This document shows, in pieces, positions 44,690-56,415 of a stretch of 64,000 bases of DNA. Within the stretch, counting starts at the first letter, position 1. Every line of letters starts with the position of its first letter. The stretch spans positions 14,322,599-14,386,598 of the forward strand of contig NC_088309.1 in NCBI RefSeq assembly GCF_910592395.1, given 5' to 3'. The position numbers and the translations under genes were made by a program. Source of the DNA: Lineus longissimus (Eukaryota; Nemertea; Pilidiophora; Heteronemertea; Lineidae). The notes under the pieces were generated by a model that saw only the letters and a program-made list of their open reading frames with translations, was not told the DNA's origin and ran no database searches.

Positions 44690-46330
44690 CAGTCGTTCTC
44701 CGCGAGAGGGCGTACTTTACAAATTAACGACGATTTCCCTTGCGTTTGGACGGTTCATGCCCATTTCGCCTTGTCTTTTTTCGCCTTTTCCCATTTTGCC
44801 TTTAAAAAATATACATTTCGCCTTCTCCTATTTCGCCTTTTCCAATTTTGCCTCTTCCCAATCCGCCTTATTCTATCTCGCCTTTGTCTTTTTTCGCCTT
44901 TTCATTTTTCGCCTTATGCTATTTTGCCTCTGTTTTATCTTGCCTTATCACAAGTTGCCTTATCCATTCTTGCCTTCGTCTCAGTCTGCCATTGTCTTAA
45001 TCTGCCTTTTCATATTTCACCTTGTCCTAATTTACCTTTGTCCTAATTCGCCTTCATCCTATCTCGCCTTTACCCGCCCCGCCTTTGTATTATTTCGCCT
45101 TCTTCCCATTTCGCCTTCTTCCTACTTTGCAACAAACTTGGTGTCTTTACCCATGTTTGTTGAGTCAATCTTTCATATGAAAATGTCTTCAACAGTGTTG
45201 AAGGGCTTCTAGGGTCCATTCGGGGGTACCCCCAACCAAAACCCGGTGGACATTGCCAAAATTACAAGTGTAGATAACTTCTCAGCCATTATAGTCATAT
45301 TACATTACATACCATATTACAAAAGACTTTTGTCTCTTTTACCCATGTTTGTGGGGCCAGTCTTTCATATAAGAGTGTTTCCACGAATTATGTTTTGGTA
45401 CCCTACCCAAGGCTGTTGCTTAATTACCAATATTTTCAAATCTTCATAACTTCTGAACCATCTACATGTAAGCTTACATGTATCTCCAAAACCAACTTAG
45501 TATCTTTACCCATGTTTGTCAAATCTTAGAGTTTTCCAAGTCTTTCATGGAAATATTTTGGCATAGTGTTTTGGCATTCTTTGATGAGTAAGACTTGTGA
45601 CCTGGTACTATATAGGAGGGATGGGGGTGCTAAGTATTTTATTGATCATTCAAAGTGTGAGTGCTTCTGAAGTTCTTTATTATGGACTATGGTCAATAGG
45701 CCTATTCAAATCCAGCAATCTGGAAGATGTATTCCTTTGATCATTGGGGAATTATGAGGCCTTCTCACAGAACGAGTTAGCTCTCAAGAACTTCCCACGC
45801 AGTGTTCTCTTTAGATGGTTTTGGTACGTTTGATGTTCTTCATTCACAGCAATGCCACTTAGCATGAGATAATATAAGTACCAAAGTTTTTTTGAACAGA
45901 ATCATTAAACTACTCAAAACACTGCCCCCCCCCCCCCTGCAAATAATAGACCCCTTGCTTAACGAAGGGGGATTGATAAAAGGCCAGGTGAGATATGGCG
46001 AAACGGGAGAAGGCAAAATGGGAAGAAGGCGAATTGACACAAAGATCAATCAGGAAAAGGCAAGATGAGATAAGGCAGGATGGAACCAAGGCAGAATAGG
46101 ACAAAGGCGAAATAAGAAAAGGCAAACAAGGATGAGGCAAGATGAGAGGAAGGCGAGTTAGGAAGAAGGCCAATTGGAACAAAGGCGAGATAAGGCGATG
46201 GCGAAATCGTAAAAGGCGAATTGAGAAAAGGCAAGTTAGGAGAAGGCTAAATGGGAGAAGGCAAAATTGGATAAGGCGAATAAGGTTAAGGCGAAATGGG
46301 CAGATACCAGTTTGGACACTGTCTTGTCGC
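44690..46330. mobile_element. Element with inverted 14-bp minisatellite arrays
   Basis: An array of TTCGCCTTNTCCNA-like units (about 44757-45130) faces an inverted array of AAGGCGAANTGGGA-like units (about 45985-46303). Outside them GTTTGGACGGTTCATGCCCA (44745) corresponds to the complement of TGGGCAGATACCAGTTTGGA (46297). The 850-bp centre has no recognised gene. Long frames across the arrays come from the repeat alone. Confidence 0.8.
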
Positions 46331-46958
46331 TGCTTTTCGTGCTTTTGCCGCGGTTATACTAGCATGAGTAGTTTGTTCCGAAATACTAGCGTTGGGATTG
46401 CTGTTCGCCATCATGTAATCGGTAAATATTATTGCTTTACGGTCTGGATGATTTAGGGAAAAGTATTGTAGAAGACGAACAAGTTTTTTTCGTTGATTCT
46501 GTGAGAAAAAGACGCTTACTCGTAGGCCTACCGCCCGGTACCACAGAGTACAGACCATCATTCATGCAATCGATGCATGGCGTGTGTGTCATTGACACTG
46601 TCGAGTCTGTGCAGACTTAAGACTGCAGTCTAGGCGTTCAGGCTACAGGCTTCATCATGTCTGTGTATGTGTAAGCCTAGTGTCACTCTCAGCTCAGTCT
46701 TACTCTCTGTGGAGTGTGCGTCCATCATGATATTGTATTGCCAACACGTCATGAAGTGCATACTATATATCGGTACTAGGGCCTATAGATCCATGCACTT
46801 CATTGGGACCAACATTTACGAAAACGTCGCGTCTCGTCACGTAATGTAAAATGCATGGTGACGTGACGACAGCCAACACTACGTTATGTAAATGTTGTTC
46901 CCAATCTAGTGCATGAATCTATAGGCCTAGGTCTATATTATATATCACCACTTAGGAA
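46331..46958. other. Non-coding stretch
   Basis: No recognised gene or repeat. Confidence 0.35.
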
Positions 46959-47118
46959 ATAGACGAATTCGAAGAAGACGGAATCGGTGCCAAAACAAAT
47001 CGAATGCGCACACTCGGAATACGTCAGAAGGCCTAGTAAGCCGACTTCGGACAGTGCCTAGAGAGACACGGCGATCCTTTGTTCAAGGGTCAGTGCAAAC
47101 TTCTTCGAATTCGTCTAT
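46959..47118. mobile_element. 160-bp MITE with perfect 19-bp inverted ends
   Basis: ATAGACGAATTCGAAGAAG at 46959-46977 is exactly complemented by CTTCTTCGAATTCGTCTAT at 47100-47118. The interior matches a second copy 0.3 kb downstream. Confidence 0.9.
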
Positions 47119-47253
47119 CGACGTAATGACGTAACTGGTGAAATAACGAGGCGTAGGCCTAGTGGTGAAACAATATTGCGCAATGTTATTTTGGTAGAAG
47201 GTTGTGGCAGTGAAGGGACTGTGTGAATGCACTTGAGGGAGTGTGTTCATCCA

Positions 47254-47418
47254 GATAGGCCTGTTTGAAGAAGAGGAATCGGCTCCAAAACAATTTAAAC
47301 AATGAGTGCGCACACCCAGAACATGTCACTCGTCAGAAGGCCTTAGCTGACTTTGGACAATGCCTAGGGACACCACGCTCTGGTCAGCACCAAAACAAAC
47401 TTCTTCGAATTCGTCTAT
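47254..47418. mobile_element. Second copy of the 160-bp MITE, left end degraded
   Basis: The right end CTTCTTCGAATTCGTCTAT (47400-47418) is identical to the first copy. The left end ATAGGCCTGTTTGAAGAAG is partly mutated. The interior shares GGAATCGG, CCAAAACAA, GTCAGAAGGCC and GACAATGCCTAG-like blocks. Confidence 0.8.
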
Positions 47419-48770
47419 TTATAGGACCTTTGCAGGATTGCCAGATACGCCGGCACCACCTAGGGTCGCCAAAACAAACCATGTTTACAATAGATCTTCA
47501 CAGAAAAGGATGCACATTGGCTCGAGACGACATTCGAAAGTCGGTCAGCGGGTAGCACGTGTGCACAGCATGATGCACTGTCAAGATTTTTTACAATTTG
47601 TAATAGTACAATTTTTTAAAGGATATTTGATTGACGGGGTGCAATAGCATCGGCCAGCATCACCATGGCAATGACGGCATGAAAGAGGCTTGGCATCTCC
47701 AGCACATATCGTTTAAGATATGTTTCAAATCAGTTGCAAAAAAATTTTTCTACCACTTACATGTATTTCTTTTTGTTTTGTAAATATGATTGCATCGGGA
47801 TACCAAATCTTGGTAACTCATGTTTTTTAAATGTGGCATTGCAGGCCCTCCGTGCCACCCCTGGGGTTTTTAATGCCACTCGTGCCCACACTCAAGTGTT
47901 TTGAAGAATGTAAAATCCGTAAGTATTTACTAAAATTTTAATACAGCCTTTTATTTTACAATAAAATACTGTTACTACTGTTGTCCATTCATGATGAATT
48001 ATTTGTCCGCATCGTTTTTGGGCTATGGATGATGGAGTGTAAACGCGTGGACTGGATGGTCAAATTTTTTCAATACAAATTTTTGATTTAATTGATCTGT
48101 CATCGCTTGGAATTGAAAGTCATAGCATCGGTCGTTTTTTTTAAAAAACTGCTTGTCATTTTTTGGCATGTGATATTTGACCCTTTATGTCCTAACCGGC
48201 CGATATCCGGCCACTGATTTTTGTCTAGTTTCCTAGCCTAGCTGCCTGCCAGTACGTACCTAATCTCAAGCAACACCATCGCCATCATGAAACTTAGGCT
48301 GGTTTTCGGGCGGTTTAGGGATATGCAATATACTTGTTTTCATCCGTTTGATGAAATAATACTAGTGAAATTAATTAGCTGTCTTGTACATGGGGGGGGG
48401 GGGGCATTTGGAGGTCGTTTGGGGTGAAAATTGCTGAAATACTTGGAAACACTAAAAAATTCAAGGATTTAAAGAGTTAAAACAGAATAAAAATCTTTTT
48501 TTCATCTGACTCTGAGTTGGGCTTTGTGCTGGGTCAAACTTCTTTTCTGAAAATTCATACATGTATGATGAAGTTCAACTTCATACACAAGCTCAGCTCC
48601 TGCATCATTCAGTCCATAAAGCTTTTTACTTCTCGTGCTACAGGTATGTAAAGGCAAAAAAGGTTTGACTGTCATTGTCTGCACTTAGACAGCCGCAGAA
48701 ACGTTTCTTATGTCTTTATGATGAATATGATTGTCGAAATGTTTTCAAAGGATTCAAATTGTTATTTTTT
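47419..48770. other. Non-coding stretch
   Basis: Contains a G run at about 48393. No recognised gene. Confidence 0.35.
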
Positions 48771-48775
48771 TGCAG

Positions 48776-48850
48776 AGTGTGTGATAAACATGTGTAAAGA
48801 AACCTTTCGTAAGAAGCCAGAAGAGCTTTACAACAATCTTGGACTGGGAG
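48776..48850 (+). CDS. Possible isolated coding exon, unknown protein
   Basis: A TTTTTTTGCAG acceptor is followed by a short frame (CVINMCKETFRKKPEELYNN then LGLGG) and a GGTAAGAAA donor at 48851. The next AG (TTATTTCAG, about 48990) is followed by sequence with stops, so no gene model could be extended. It may be a relic or chance. Confidence 0.25.
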
Positions 48851-50073
48851 GTAAGAAACATGCAATTTTTAAATTGCCTTTTAACCATTCATGTCTTCTC
48901 CATCAGTTCATCTTCCGACTTCGTCATGGACAATTTGCACAGCAAACAGCAATTTGATACCTTTCATTTGACAAATGTTATGTTATTTCAGATGAAGGCC
49001 ATCATAAACTTCTTGTAGGATGAGTTGCCGCAGACCGAGATGAAAACCATGATGAATGTCCGTGAGCCAGAGGTGGGTCTGAAATTTGACAAATGGTCAG
49101 CCTTATTGATGGTATCTCTCCATGAAAGTACAGCACATGACAGGCGAGAAACTTGAAGCGAATTGGGTTAAACTGACCGGCTGCAACCAAATACAGTGCC
49201 TAGAGATGATTTTGAATCACTTCATGCATTATCCTGTGGATAGTCATGAAACAATAAAAGACCTACGTACAGAGATGGGTACATTTTCAGGCATATGGAA
49301 TAATTTGTGCTCAGAGGAACGCAGTGGCACAACGTTTGAGCATCAACATTGTGATCGGGAGGTCCTGGCTTCGATACCCGGCATGTGCCACGTTGTAACT
49401 CTTACCGTCTGGATAGGCTGGGTAATGAAAGCTCTTTTAAAGCCCCATATAAAACTCCTTGTTATTATCGTTATTTGGGCTGATTTTGTTGGGAAACACG
49501 AAAATATGTCACTTGATTGTCCACTGCATTCTTATTATACACTTAATTTGTTATCAAAGTAAAGCATTATCATCACATCATCGATGAAATTTTATAATTT
49601 GATTTTCCAGGCTATGATTTGTTTAATACAACAATGCGAGGGACTTAACAAAATTGAGGCGGAAATATTCTTGAGGCAGTGTCGGTGCATGGAAGAAACG
49701 GAAACATTGGATTAAGGATTTATTTCATAGTGAATTACACAGTCACAAATGGATTACACACGTTCTGGATTAGACTAGTTTCTGCTGCAACTGACATTTT
49801 TGCAGGTGCCCACTCGTAGGCGATTCCTTGATGTCTTCCTTGGATTTTACATGATATTATGTCATTTTCGCCAACATCGGGTTTTGGCGCCAAGACGTTT
49901 GTTCCTAGAACAGTTGATTTAAATGCCGAATGTGGTCAGTTTTAATTTATATCGCAGGTGTCTACCCAAACAATTTTAGATGCTTTCTGCTGAATCTTCT
50001 ATTACTACTGTTTTTACTGGGGTTTCATCGATGTTTTTTGGTGGAGTGTGACTCTAAAGTAATAGGCAGCTTG
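48851..50073. other. Largely unexplained, with one tRNA-like sequence
   Basis: Near 49318-49390 the sequence AACGCAGTGGCACAACGTTT, followed 40 bp on by GGCTTCGATACCC and GTGCCAC, resembles a tRNA-derived SINE head (A and B box, 7-bp GTGGCAC/GTGCCAC stem). No other feature is seen. Confidence 0.35.
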
Positions 50074-50075
50074 TT

Positions 50076-50190
50076 ATGCCCCCGCCAATGCGTAAAGCAT
50101 TGCGGAGGCATTATGTTTTACCAATGTCCGTCAGCCGGTAGGCGTCAGGCGTCTGTAAACTTTTCGTTTCCTCTCATTTTAACAAGAACG
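50076..50190. repeat. Truncated dispersed repeat with terminal hairpin
   Basis: ATGCCCCCGCCAATGC, GTAAA, GCATTGCGGAGGCATTATG forms a hairpin with an unpaired C, followed by a GTCCGTCAG segment and GTAAACTTTTCGTTTCC. The layout (start hairpin, GTCCGTC run, ACTTTT) parallels the modular elements at 15.6 and 34.7 kb. Confidence 0.55.
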
Positions 50191-50644
50191 CTTTGAGTAA
50201 TAACCATGTAACTTTTTATGTGGGTAGAAAAAGATAACGTGTACAGCGGGCATTACAGACCAATAACTCTTTCACGATGTCAACTAAACCCAGTCAGCTA
50301 TGACACCAGCTGCCCGGGGTTGTCTGAAAAACACTTCACTTTCCTAATACACCAACTCAATGTGCTCACCGGGGCATATGCTACGCCCTGCGTTGCTCTT
50401 GTTATTGCAGTATTTTTGTTCTTCCTCTGGTTTACCTATAAACTATTTTTCCAATCTCCAATCATGTTTGATGCTTTAGCCATTTTGTTTCAGCTCTTAG
50501 ATAGTAGAAAAACGTGTTATTCATTATTTCTGGTAGCACAAGTCCTGGCACGAAATACCTTTCCCGCCATAATATCAGTACCAAGACGTCACAGGGTAGG
50601 TCCTAACTCCAGGAAACGCCTTACTCGTGCACTGTTCCACGTGG

Positions 50645-51732
50645 TGGGCAGGCGGTATTTGCACCACGCCACCACGGGCACCACGCGACCACCACGCCAC
50701 CACGCGAACAGGCGGAGCGATCATAATGACGATATCAAAATAGCGGTCGATTCATTGGATCATGGTTTCTTGGAACAATTATAGATGGCGTTGGCTGCTA
50801 TCCTAGCTTCTCTGATGCCCGTTCTTGGGATTATTGGAATAAAGGCGTACGCCAACTACGGAAATACGTACTGAATTACCGTTGAGTAACTAGACCTACT
50901 CCAACTGACGACTGACCTGCAAAAACCATACGAGTACGAGTGGGTTATATAGTCTCCCTTTAAAGGGGTGGCCGTTCGTTTGGGTGGGGTGGGTTGGGGG
51001 GGAGGAGTTAGATTTATCACTCACTCGAACACGTGTGCATAGTTTCAACATACTGTTGTGTGAGAGACCCTTATTGGCGACTTTGTGTAACTTTATCTTG
51101 CCTACCTAGCTGTTGCCTATAGTTTCCCATTAAAGGGGGACTATGTAGGAGCAGGGGGTCAAATTGGCCAACTTTAGCTGACTTATAAACAGAGTAAGGG
51201 CATTAGGTCTTATTTGATTCATCACTGAATGTATCCCTGTTACAGGCGTGACTAGGTTAGGACAAACTGTGAGAGGTGAGAGACTCACTGGCTACTTTGT
51301 GTAACTTTATGTTGCCTACCAAGATGCTGCCTTTAGTGCCCCTTTAATGGACAAGTCTCTGTACAACACGAATTCGCAATAATAGGTCTCCGATCTATAC
51401 TTTCTCCGCAGTGACAGTATTGTGATAACAATAATGGTGTGATAAGATCTCTCATGACAAACGGTTGGACACGGATGTATAGCGGCTTAATAATAATAGC
51501 CCTGCTTTTTGCGAATGCCATTAACAAGTAATAAATACTCGTAAATCCCGTCAGGCAACAACGCAGTATACCAACATGCCATCTATAATTGGTAGGTGTA
51601 ACCACAACTCTCAAGTGTCTGTGGTCTGATGGTCTGTTTTGATATCGTCATTATGATCGCTCCGCCTGTTCGCGTGGTGGCGTGGTGGTCGCGTGGTGCC
51701 CGTGGTGGCGTGGTGCAAATACCGCCTGCCCA
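50645..51732. repeat. Perfect 96-bp inverted repeat flanking 896 bp
   Basis: The arm at 50645-50740, rich in CCACGCCACCACG, is identical to the reverse complement of 51637-51732. The spacer carries two copies of the TTGCCTACC dispersed repeat (about 51095 and 51313). Perfect identity implies recent formation or gene conversion. Confidence 0.95.
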
Positions 51733-51897
51733 CGTGAAAAGGGTCACTGCTTGGAGAGCTAAATGGGTCAACATCAGAAAAGCGCGATAATTCAGTCTTT
51801 GGAATTTTTCCTTTTTTTGTGCAATTTGTTGATGGAAACTACTTATGTAGAACAGGAGGTGACTGGGCAGCGGACAGCTGGGTAATATTGCCCTTAA

Positions 51898-53165
51898 CCC
51901 CTCGCCTCCCTAGAGGGGACGATATATCGTCCCTGTATTTTGTCTCGCGTAGGCGGTACGATATATCGTCCCTATACTAATTCTTTAGTATAGAACTCTC
52001 GGTACACGTTAGACGCTATTGTACAGTGTATTCGTGTCCCTGGTGATCTGCAGAAGACTAGATTTAGTTTCATTCATAGTTTACAGAGGGCGCAGTACAA
52101 GAACTGATTAGCATATAAATTAATATTATGTTGTATTATTCGATCAATCAGTAATAGACATTAGTCAATCAAAGGTTATCAATCAAGTTACGTTGATCAT
52201 TAACAGGTTGTAACTGCATCAATTACAGTTCCATATACTTTGTTCAAATCAGAAAAATCAATCAATTAGAGCAAAATCAATCAAAAAATATTGATTATTA
52301 CTGATTATTGATTACCTCTTACCTAATTGATACCCAGAAACAACGCCAATTGATAGCCAAGGTAATCAGCTTTACAAAAATGTATGGTTTTATTAGTCGT
52401 ACTTCCACCTATCAAATCCCCGTGTCTTTTGCGCTTACACCTATGAATTGCCGTGTCTAAATAGACCCGTGTGTCAAATCCCCGTGTCTATTAGCCCCAT
52501 CGAGCTTGATGCGGCCAATCGGGGGCTAATTTAGACCCATGTTCAACACAGGTTTTTGATAGGTGGAATCTGAATAGACACAGCAATTGCAAGTTCTAAG
52601 ATCCCGCGACAGATGGCGCGGTGTAGTTGCCTCGGTATTGCGCATGCGAAATTCCCCTCCTACGGGAAAGAAACACAGGAGAGCTCCCTACCTACAGCGC
52701 ACCTGTCGCCGGGGCTATTAATCATTATCTAACACAACTGATAGGTGTAAGTGCGCCGCAGGTTTTTTGACACACGGCGAAGACACGGGTCTTGAAAAAA
52801 CACGGGGTTTTATCAAAGGTGTTCTGTAGGGACTGTATATTGATATAACTCCTCAACCTCTTAAACAAAACAACGTTTATTTCTCCTTGCTTGCTACAAA
52901 ATCAATCAAACTTTACAAATGTTCATCGCACGTGCTCTCATGGGTGGGCGCAGACATCTTAAACTCCTCGCCATTACTCGTTGTTGTCGTCGTTACACAT
53001 ACAACCGTCTCAACCAAATACACAACAATAGGTGGAACTATGACTATAAATCAAGGATGCATAATGAAGGAGGTACAATATTTAAAAGTATTTTTACGTT
53101 ATTTTGCATAAAACTGGTAAAAAATCTCGGTACATCGCGTTACATAGGCCTCGGGAGCCAAAGGG
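51898..53165. mobile_element. piggyBac-like non-autonomous element
   Basis: TTAA at 51894-51897 and 53166-53169 flank related inverted ends: CCCCTCGCCTCCCTAGAGG on the left and, reading inward on minus, CCCTTTGGCTCCCGAGGCC on the right. A palindrome GGGACGATATATCGTCCC lies near the left end, with GATATATCGTCCC repeated 50 bp inside. No transposase frame is present. Superfamily by TTAA and CCCT-type ends only. Confidence 0.6.
52402..52570. mobile_element. Small MITE nested in the piggyBac-like element
   Basis: TTCCACCTATCAAATCCCCG at 52403 faces GGTTTTTGATAGGTGGAAT at about 52552. A third related end, CACGGGGTTTTATCAAAGGT at 52801, suggests a second or composite copy extending to 52821. Confidence 0.7.
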
Positions 53166-53169
53166 TTAA

Positions 53170-54410
53170 TAATGCCTAAGGTCCTTTAATAATTTTGGTA
53201 CCAAACCAAGTGCTTGAAGTGGTTGGAATACCATAACCTATGCAGACACGTGAGGGCCATTTACACGGAACCAGTGATCTTGACCGATCCAGATCATTCT
53301 AGATTGGTTTGCTGCGTTTATCCTCTTGACTCCCAAAACTTGAAAATCACGGGATCCCAGGGTGGTCACGTGGTTGCGAAATTGGGTCTGACGTTCACGA
53401 TGTATGGCGCCCGCATACAACCACCAAAGTCCGGTGACGAGGCACCATCTACCCAGGCATGCTCTAACTGACCCTACTGTACATCAAACACGCTAAAACC
53501 AGCAATAAAATAGCGTCCCAGCTCAAGGGAATAAAAATATTACTGAGATCGACCTGTCGGTCGTTGGGGAAAAAAACATTATTTCAAAATGACTGACTGG
53601 TCGGTCACCGGGATTCATGAGGTTGACTGCGCACCATTGGTCATTCGCAAGAAACACAGTGTTTAAGTTTTGAACATAAAGTTAAAATAAAAGATTGAGG
53701 TGTGTCGTGTAATCAAGCAATGTGCGTATTCATTTACGCGACACTCATTAATCATGTTCTGTAATAATTTGTTTGAGTAATCTTGGAAAGTTTTGAAAAA
53801 TGGCGTCCATTACATTTACATTCTTCGCTCGTGCCTCATCTCAACTAGAGCCCTTTGACGAGAGATAATGGCTTTTTCTGGCATTTATCTGAAAAACTTG
53901 ACTTTCCTGAGAAACATGACAGTGCCCAAGTTGTAGGGTAATTACACATTTCTTCAAGTCCCAAGATAACATTCATTGAGTTAAGTTGAAATCAGCATGA
54001 CAGTGAACTGAATGGCTGCAAGAATTTCCAGCAAGTACTTGTACCGGTAATATTTTTGTCTGACAACAGCCGTTTTTGGGCCTTTTGAGCTTATTATATA
54101 TGAGAGTAGTAGACAGATCAAGTTGTTTGAAATGACTGACATAATTTTAAAAGCCCTTGTCCTGCAATTGCCACCGTGGTAATGTACCTAAAGTGCCCCA
54201 GCTATATGTACAAATGATAATCATGTTTGGCAAAATGAAATGTGTGGTGAATATTGAAAGTTCAAGTGTGAACACATTATGTAAAAGTGTGGAATTACAC
54301 AGCGAGAACTGTATAATCCCAGTAAATGATTTTTATACATACATGTATTGAAGTCATGAAGACTGAGTGTGAATTTTATCCTGATACTTAAAGGCAGAAA
54401 GGGAATTGAA
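53170..54410. other. Non-coding stretch
   Basis: No recognised gene or repeat. Confidence 0.35.
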
Positions 54411-54414
54411 GATA

Positions 54415-54592
54415 CAGTGGAACCTCCCTTAGCGGATACCTCTCTATGAAGGACAACCTCACTATTAAGGACACTAGTTTTGGTCCCAAATTGGTACTTT
54501 CCATTCAATATGACCTCTCTAATCAGGACACCTCTCTATTAAGGACAGCATTTGGCAGTCCCGATGGTGTCCTTAATAGAGAGGTTCTACTG
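54415..54592. mobile_element. pogo-like MITE, 178 bp
   Basis: Ends are CAGTGGAACCTCCCTTA (54415) and, on minus, CAGTAGAACCTCTCTATTAA (54592). The interior repeats CCTCTCTATTAAGGACA on both strands. Ends starting CAGT.GAACCTC are typical of the pogo/Tigger branch of Tc1/mariner. A TA precedes the left end only. Confidence 0.75.
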
Positions 54593-54935
54593 AGTGACAA
54601 AAATGGTATTTTTTCCTAATGTTAAGTCGGGATCGTGGGATTATTGATTTCTGCCCATTTCTAGTATTGTGAGGATGTATTTGGTCGTTTGTTTTGATGC
54701 ATGAATGAAGTAACCCAGATCGCAATTATTGAAAAATTTGTGTAGAAACTTCATTTGTAGTAGAGTGTGTATATCTGTTACTTCTAATGATTTTAAAGTC
54801 TTGAATAAGGGTTTGGTGTGGGCAATGAGCAGAGCAGATAATAATAATTAAATGACCTGAAATCTATCGCCTTGTCTTTTATCTTTTTCACTAGGCTAAA
54901 GTTCATTTCTGCGACTCTTCTTTGTATCACAGTGA
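54593..54935. other. Non-coding spacer
   Basis: Nothing recognised between the MITE and the satellite. Confidence 0.35.
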
Positions 54936-56415
54936 CATCTCTGTGAGCCCACCTTGTTGTCTGTTAAAGACTGCACACCAAGACATGGCTCCATAAGCAA
55001 TATCTCTTTGAGAACATCTTGGTGTCCGATTAGGACTGCACACCGAAGACTTCCCTCCATAAGGAACGCTCTAGACTCTACGAGAAAATATTGTTGACCG
55101 ATTGGGACACCACACTGAAGACATGCCTACATACCTTTGAGACCACACCGAACACATCCATTTGAGACCCCCTTTTTGTCTGATCAGGACAGCACACCAT
55201 AGTCTCCATAAGTAACATCTCAATGAGACCACCTTGTTGTCTGTTCGGTGCAGCACGCACACTGAAGATATGCGTCCATAAAGGACATCTCTATGAGACC
55301 ATCTTGTTGTCTGATTGGACAAGACAAGTCTCCAAGAGTGACATCTGTATGAGGACACCTTGTTGGCTGATTGTGACAGCACATTGAAGACTTGTCTCCG
55401 TAAAAGACATCCATTCGAGAGTAAACTGAAGACTTGCATCAAAAAGGGACATGTCTTTGAGACCATCTAGTTGTCTGATTGAGACGAGACATGTCTTCAT
55501 AAGTGACGTATGTATGAGGACACCTTGTTGGCTGATTGTGACAGCACATTGAAGACCTGTCTCTATAAGTGGCATCCCTTCGACAACTCACTAAAGACTT
55601 GCCTCAAAAAGGGACACGTCTTTGAGACCATCTAGTTGTCTGATTGAGACAAGACATGTCTTCATAAGTGACATATGTATGAGGACACCTTGTTGGCTGA
55701 TTGTGACAGCACATTGAAGACTTGTCTCCATAAGAACATCCCTTCGACAGCACAATAAAGACTTGCCTCAAAAAGGGATACGTCTTTGAGACCATCTAGT
55801 TGTCTGGTTGAGACAAGACATGTCTTCATAAGTGACGTATGTATGAGGACACCTTGTAGGCTGATTGTGACAGCACATTGAAGACTTGTCTCCATAAGAA
55901 CATCCCTTCGACAGCACAATAAAGACTTGCCTCAAAAAGGGATACGTCTTTGAGACCATCTAGTTGTCTGATTGAGACAAGACATGTCTTCATAAGTGAC
56001 GTATGTATGAGGACACCTTGTAGGCTGATTGTGACAGCACATTGAAGACCTGTCTCTAGTGGCATCCCTTCGAGAGCACACTGAAAACTTGCCTCCAAAA
56101 GGGACATCTTGTTGATACCATCTTGTATTCTGATTGAGACAAGACTATGTTTCCATAAGTGACATCTATATGAGGACACCTTGCTGATTGGGGCAGCACA
56201 TCGAAGACTTGCCTCCAAAAGGGAATCTCTTTATGACAATCTTGTCTGATTGAGACAAGACAGTCATGTGTCCATAAGTGACACCTCCATGCGACATTTT
56301 GTTGACTTATTGGGAGGGCACACTGAATACTTGTCTCTATAAATATCATCTCTATGAGGCTATCTTGTTGATTGATTGGGACAGCACACTGAAGACTTGT
56401 CTCCATCAGGAATAT
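54936..56415. repeat. Satellite array with nested 164-bp higher-order unit
   Basis: About 20 degenerate units share GACTTGTCTCCATAA, GTGACATCTNTATGAG, ACCATCTTGTTGTCTGATTG and GACAGCACACTGA. AGACTTGCCTCAAAAAGGGA recurs at 55595, 55759 and 55923, giving an exact 164-bp period with high identity in the centre. Open frames on minus across it are by-products. Confidence 0.95.

Noticed and set aside
44636-46234. Phe/Pro/Leu-rich open frames
   Set aside because: They are translations of the 14-bp minisatellite arrays.
55071-56406. Several overlapping open frames of 60-130 codons on minus
   Set aside because: They follow satellite units and repeat the same peptide pattern. No codon-level constraint is visible.
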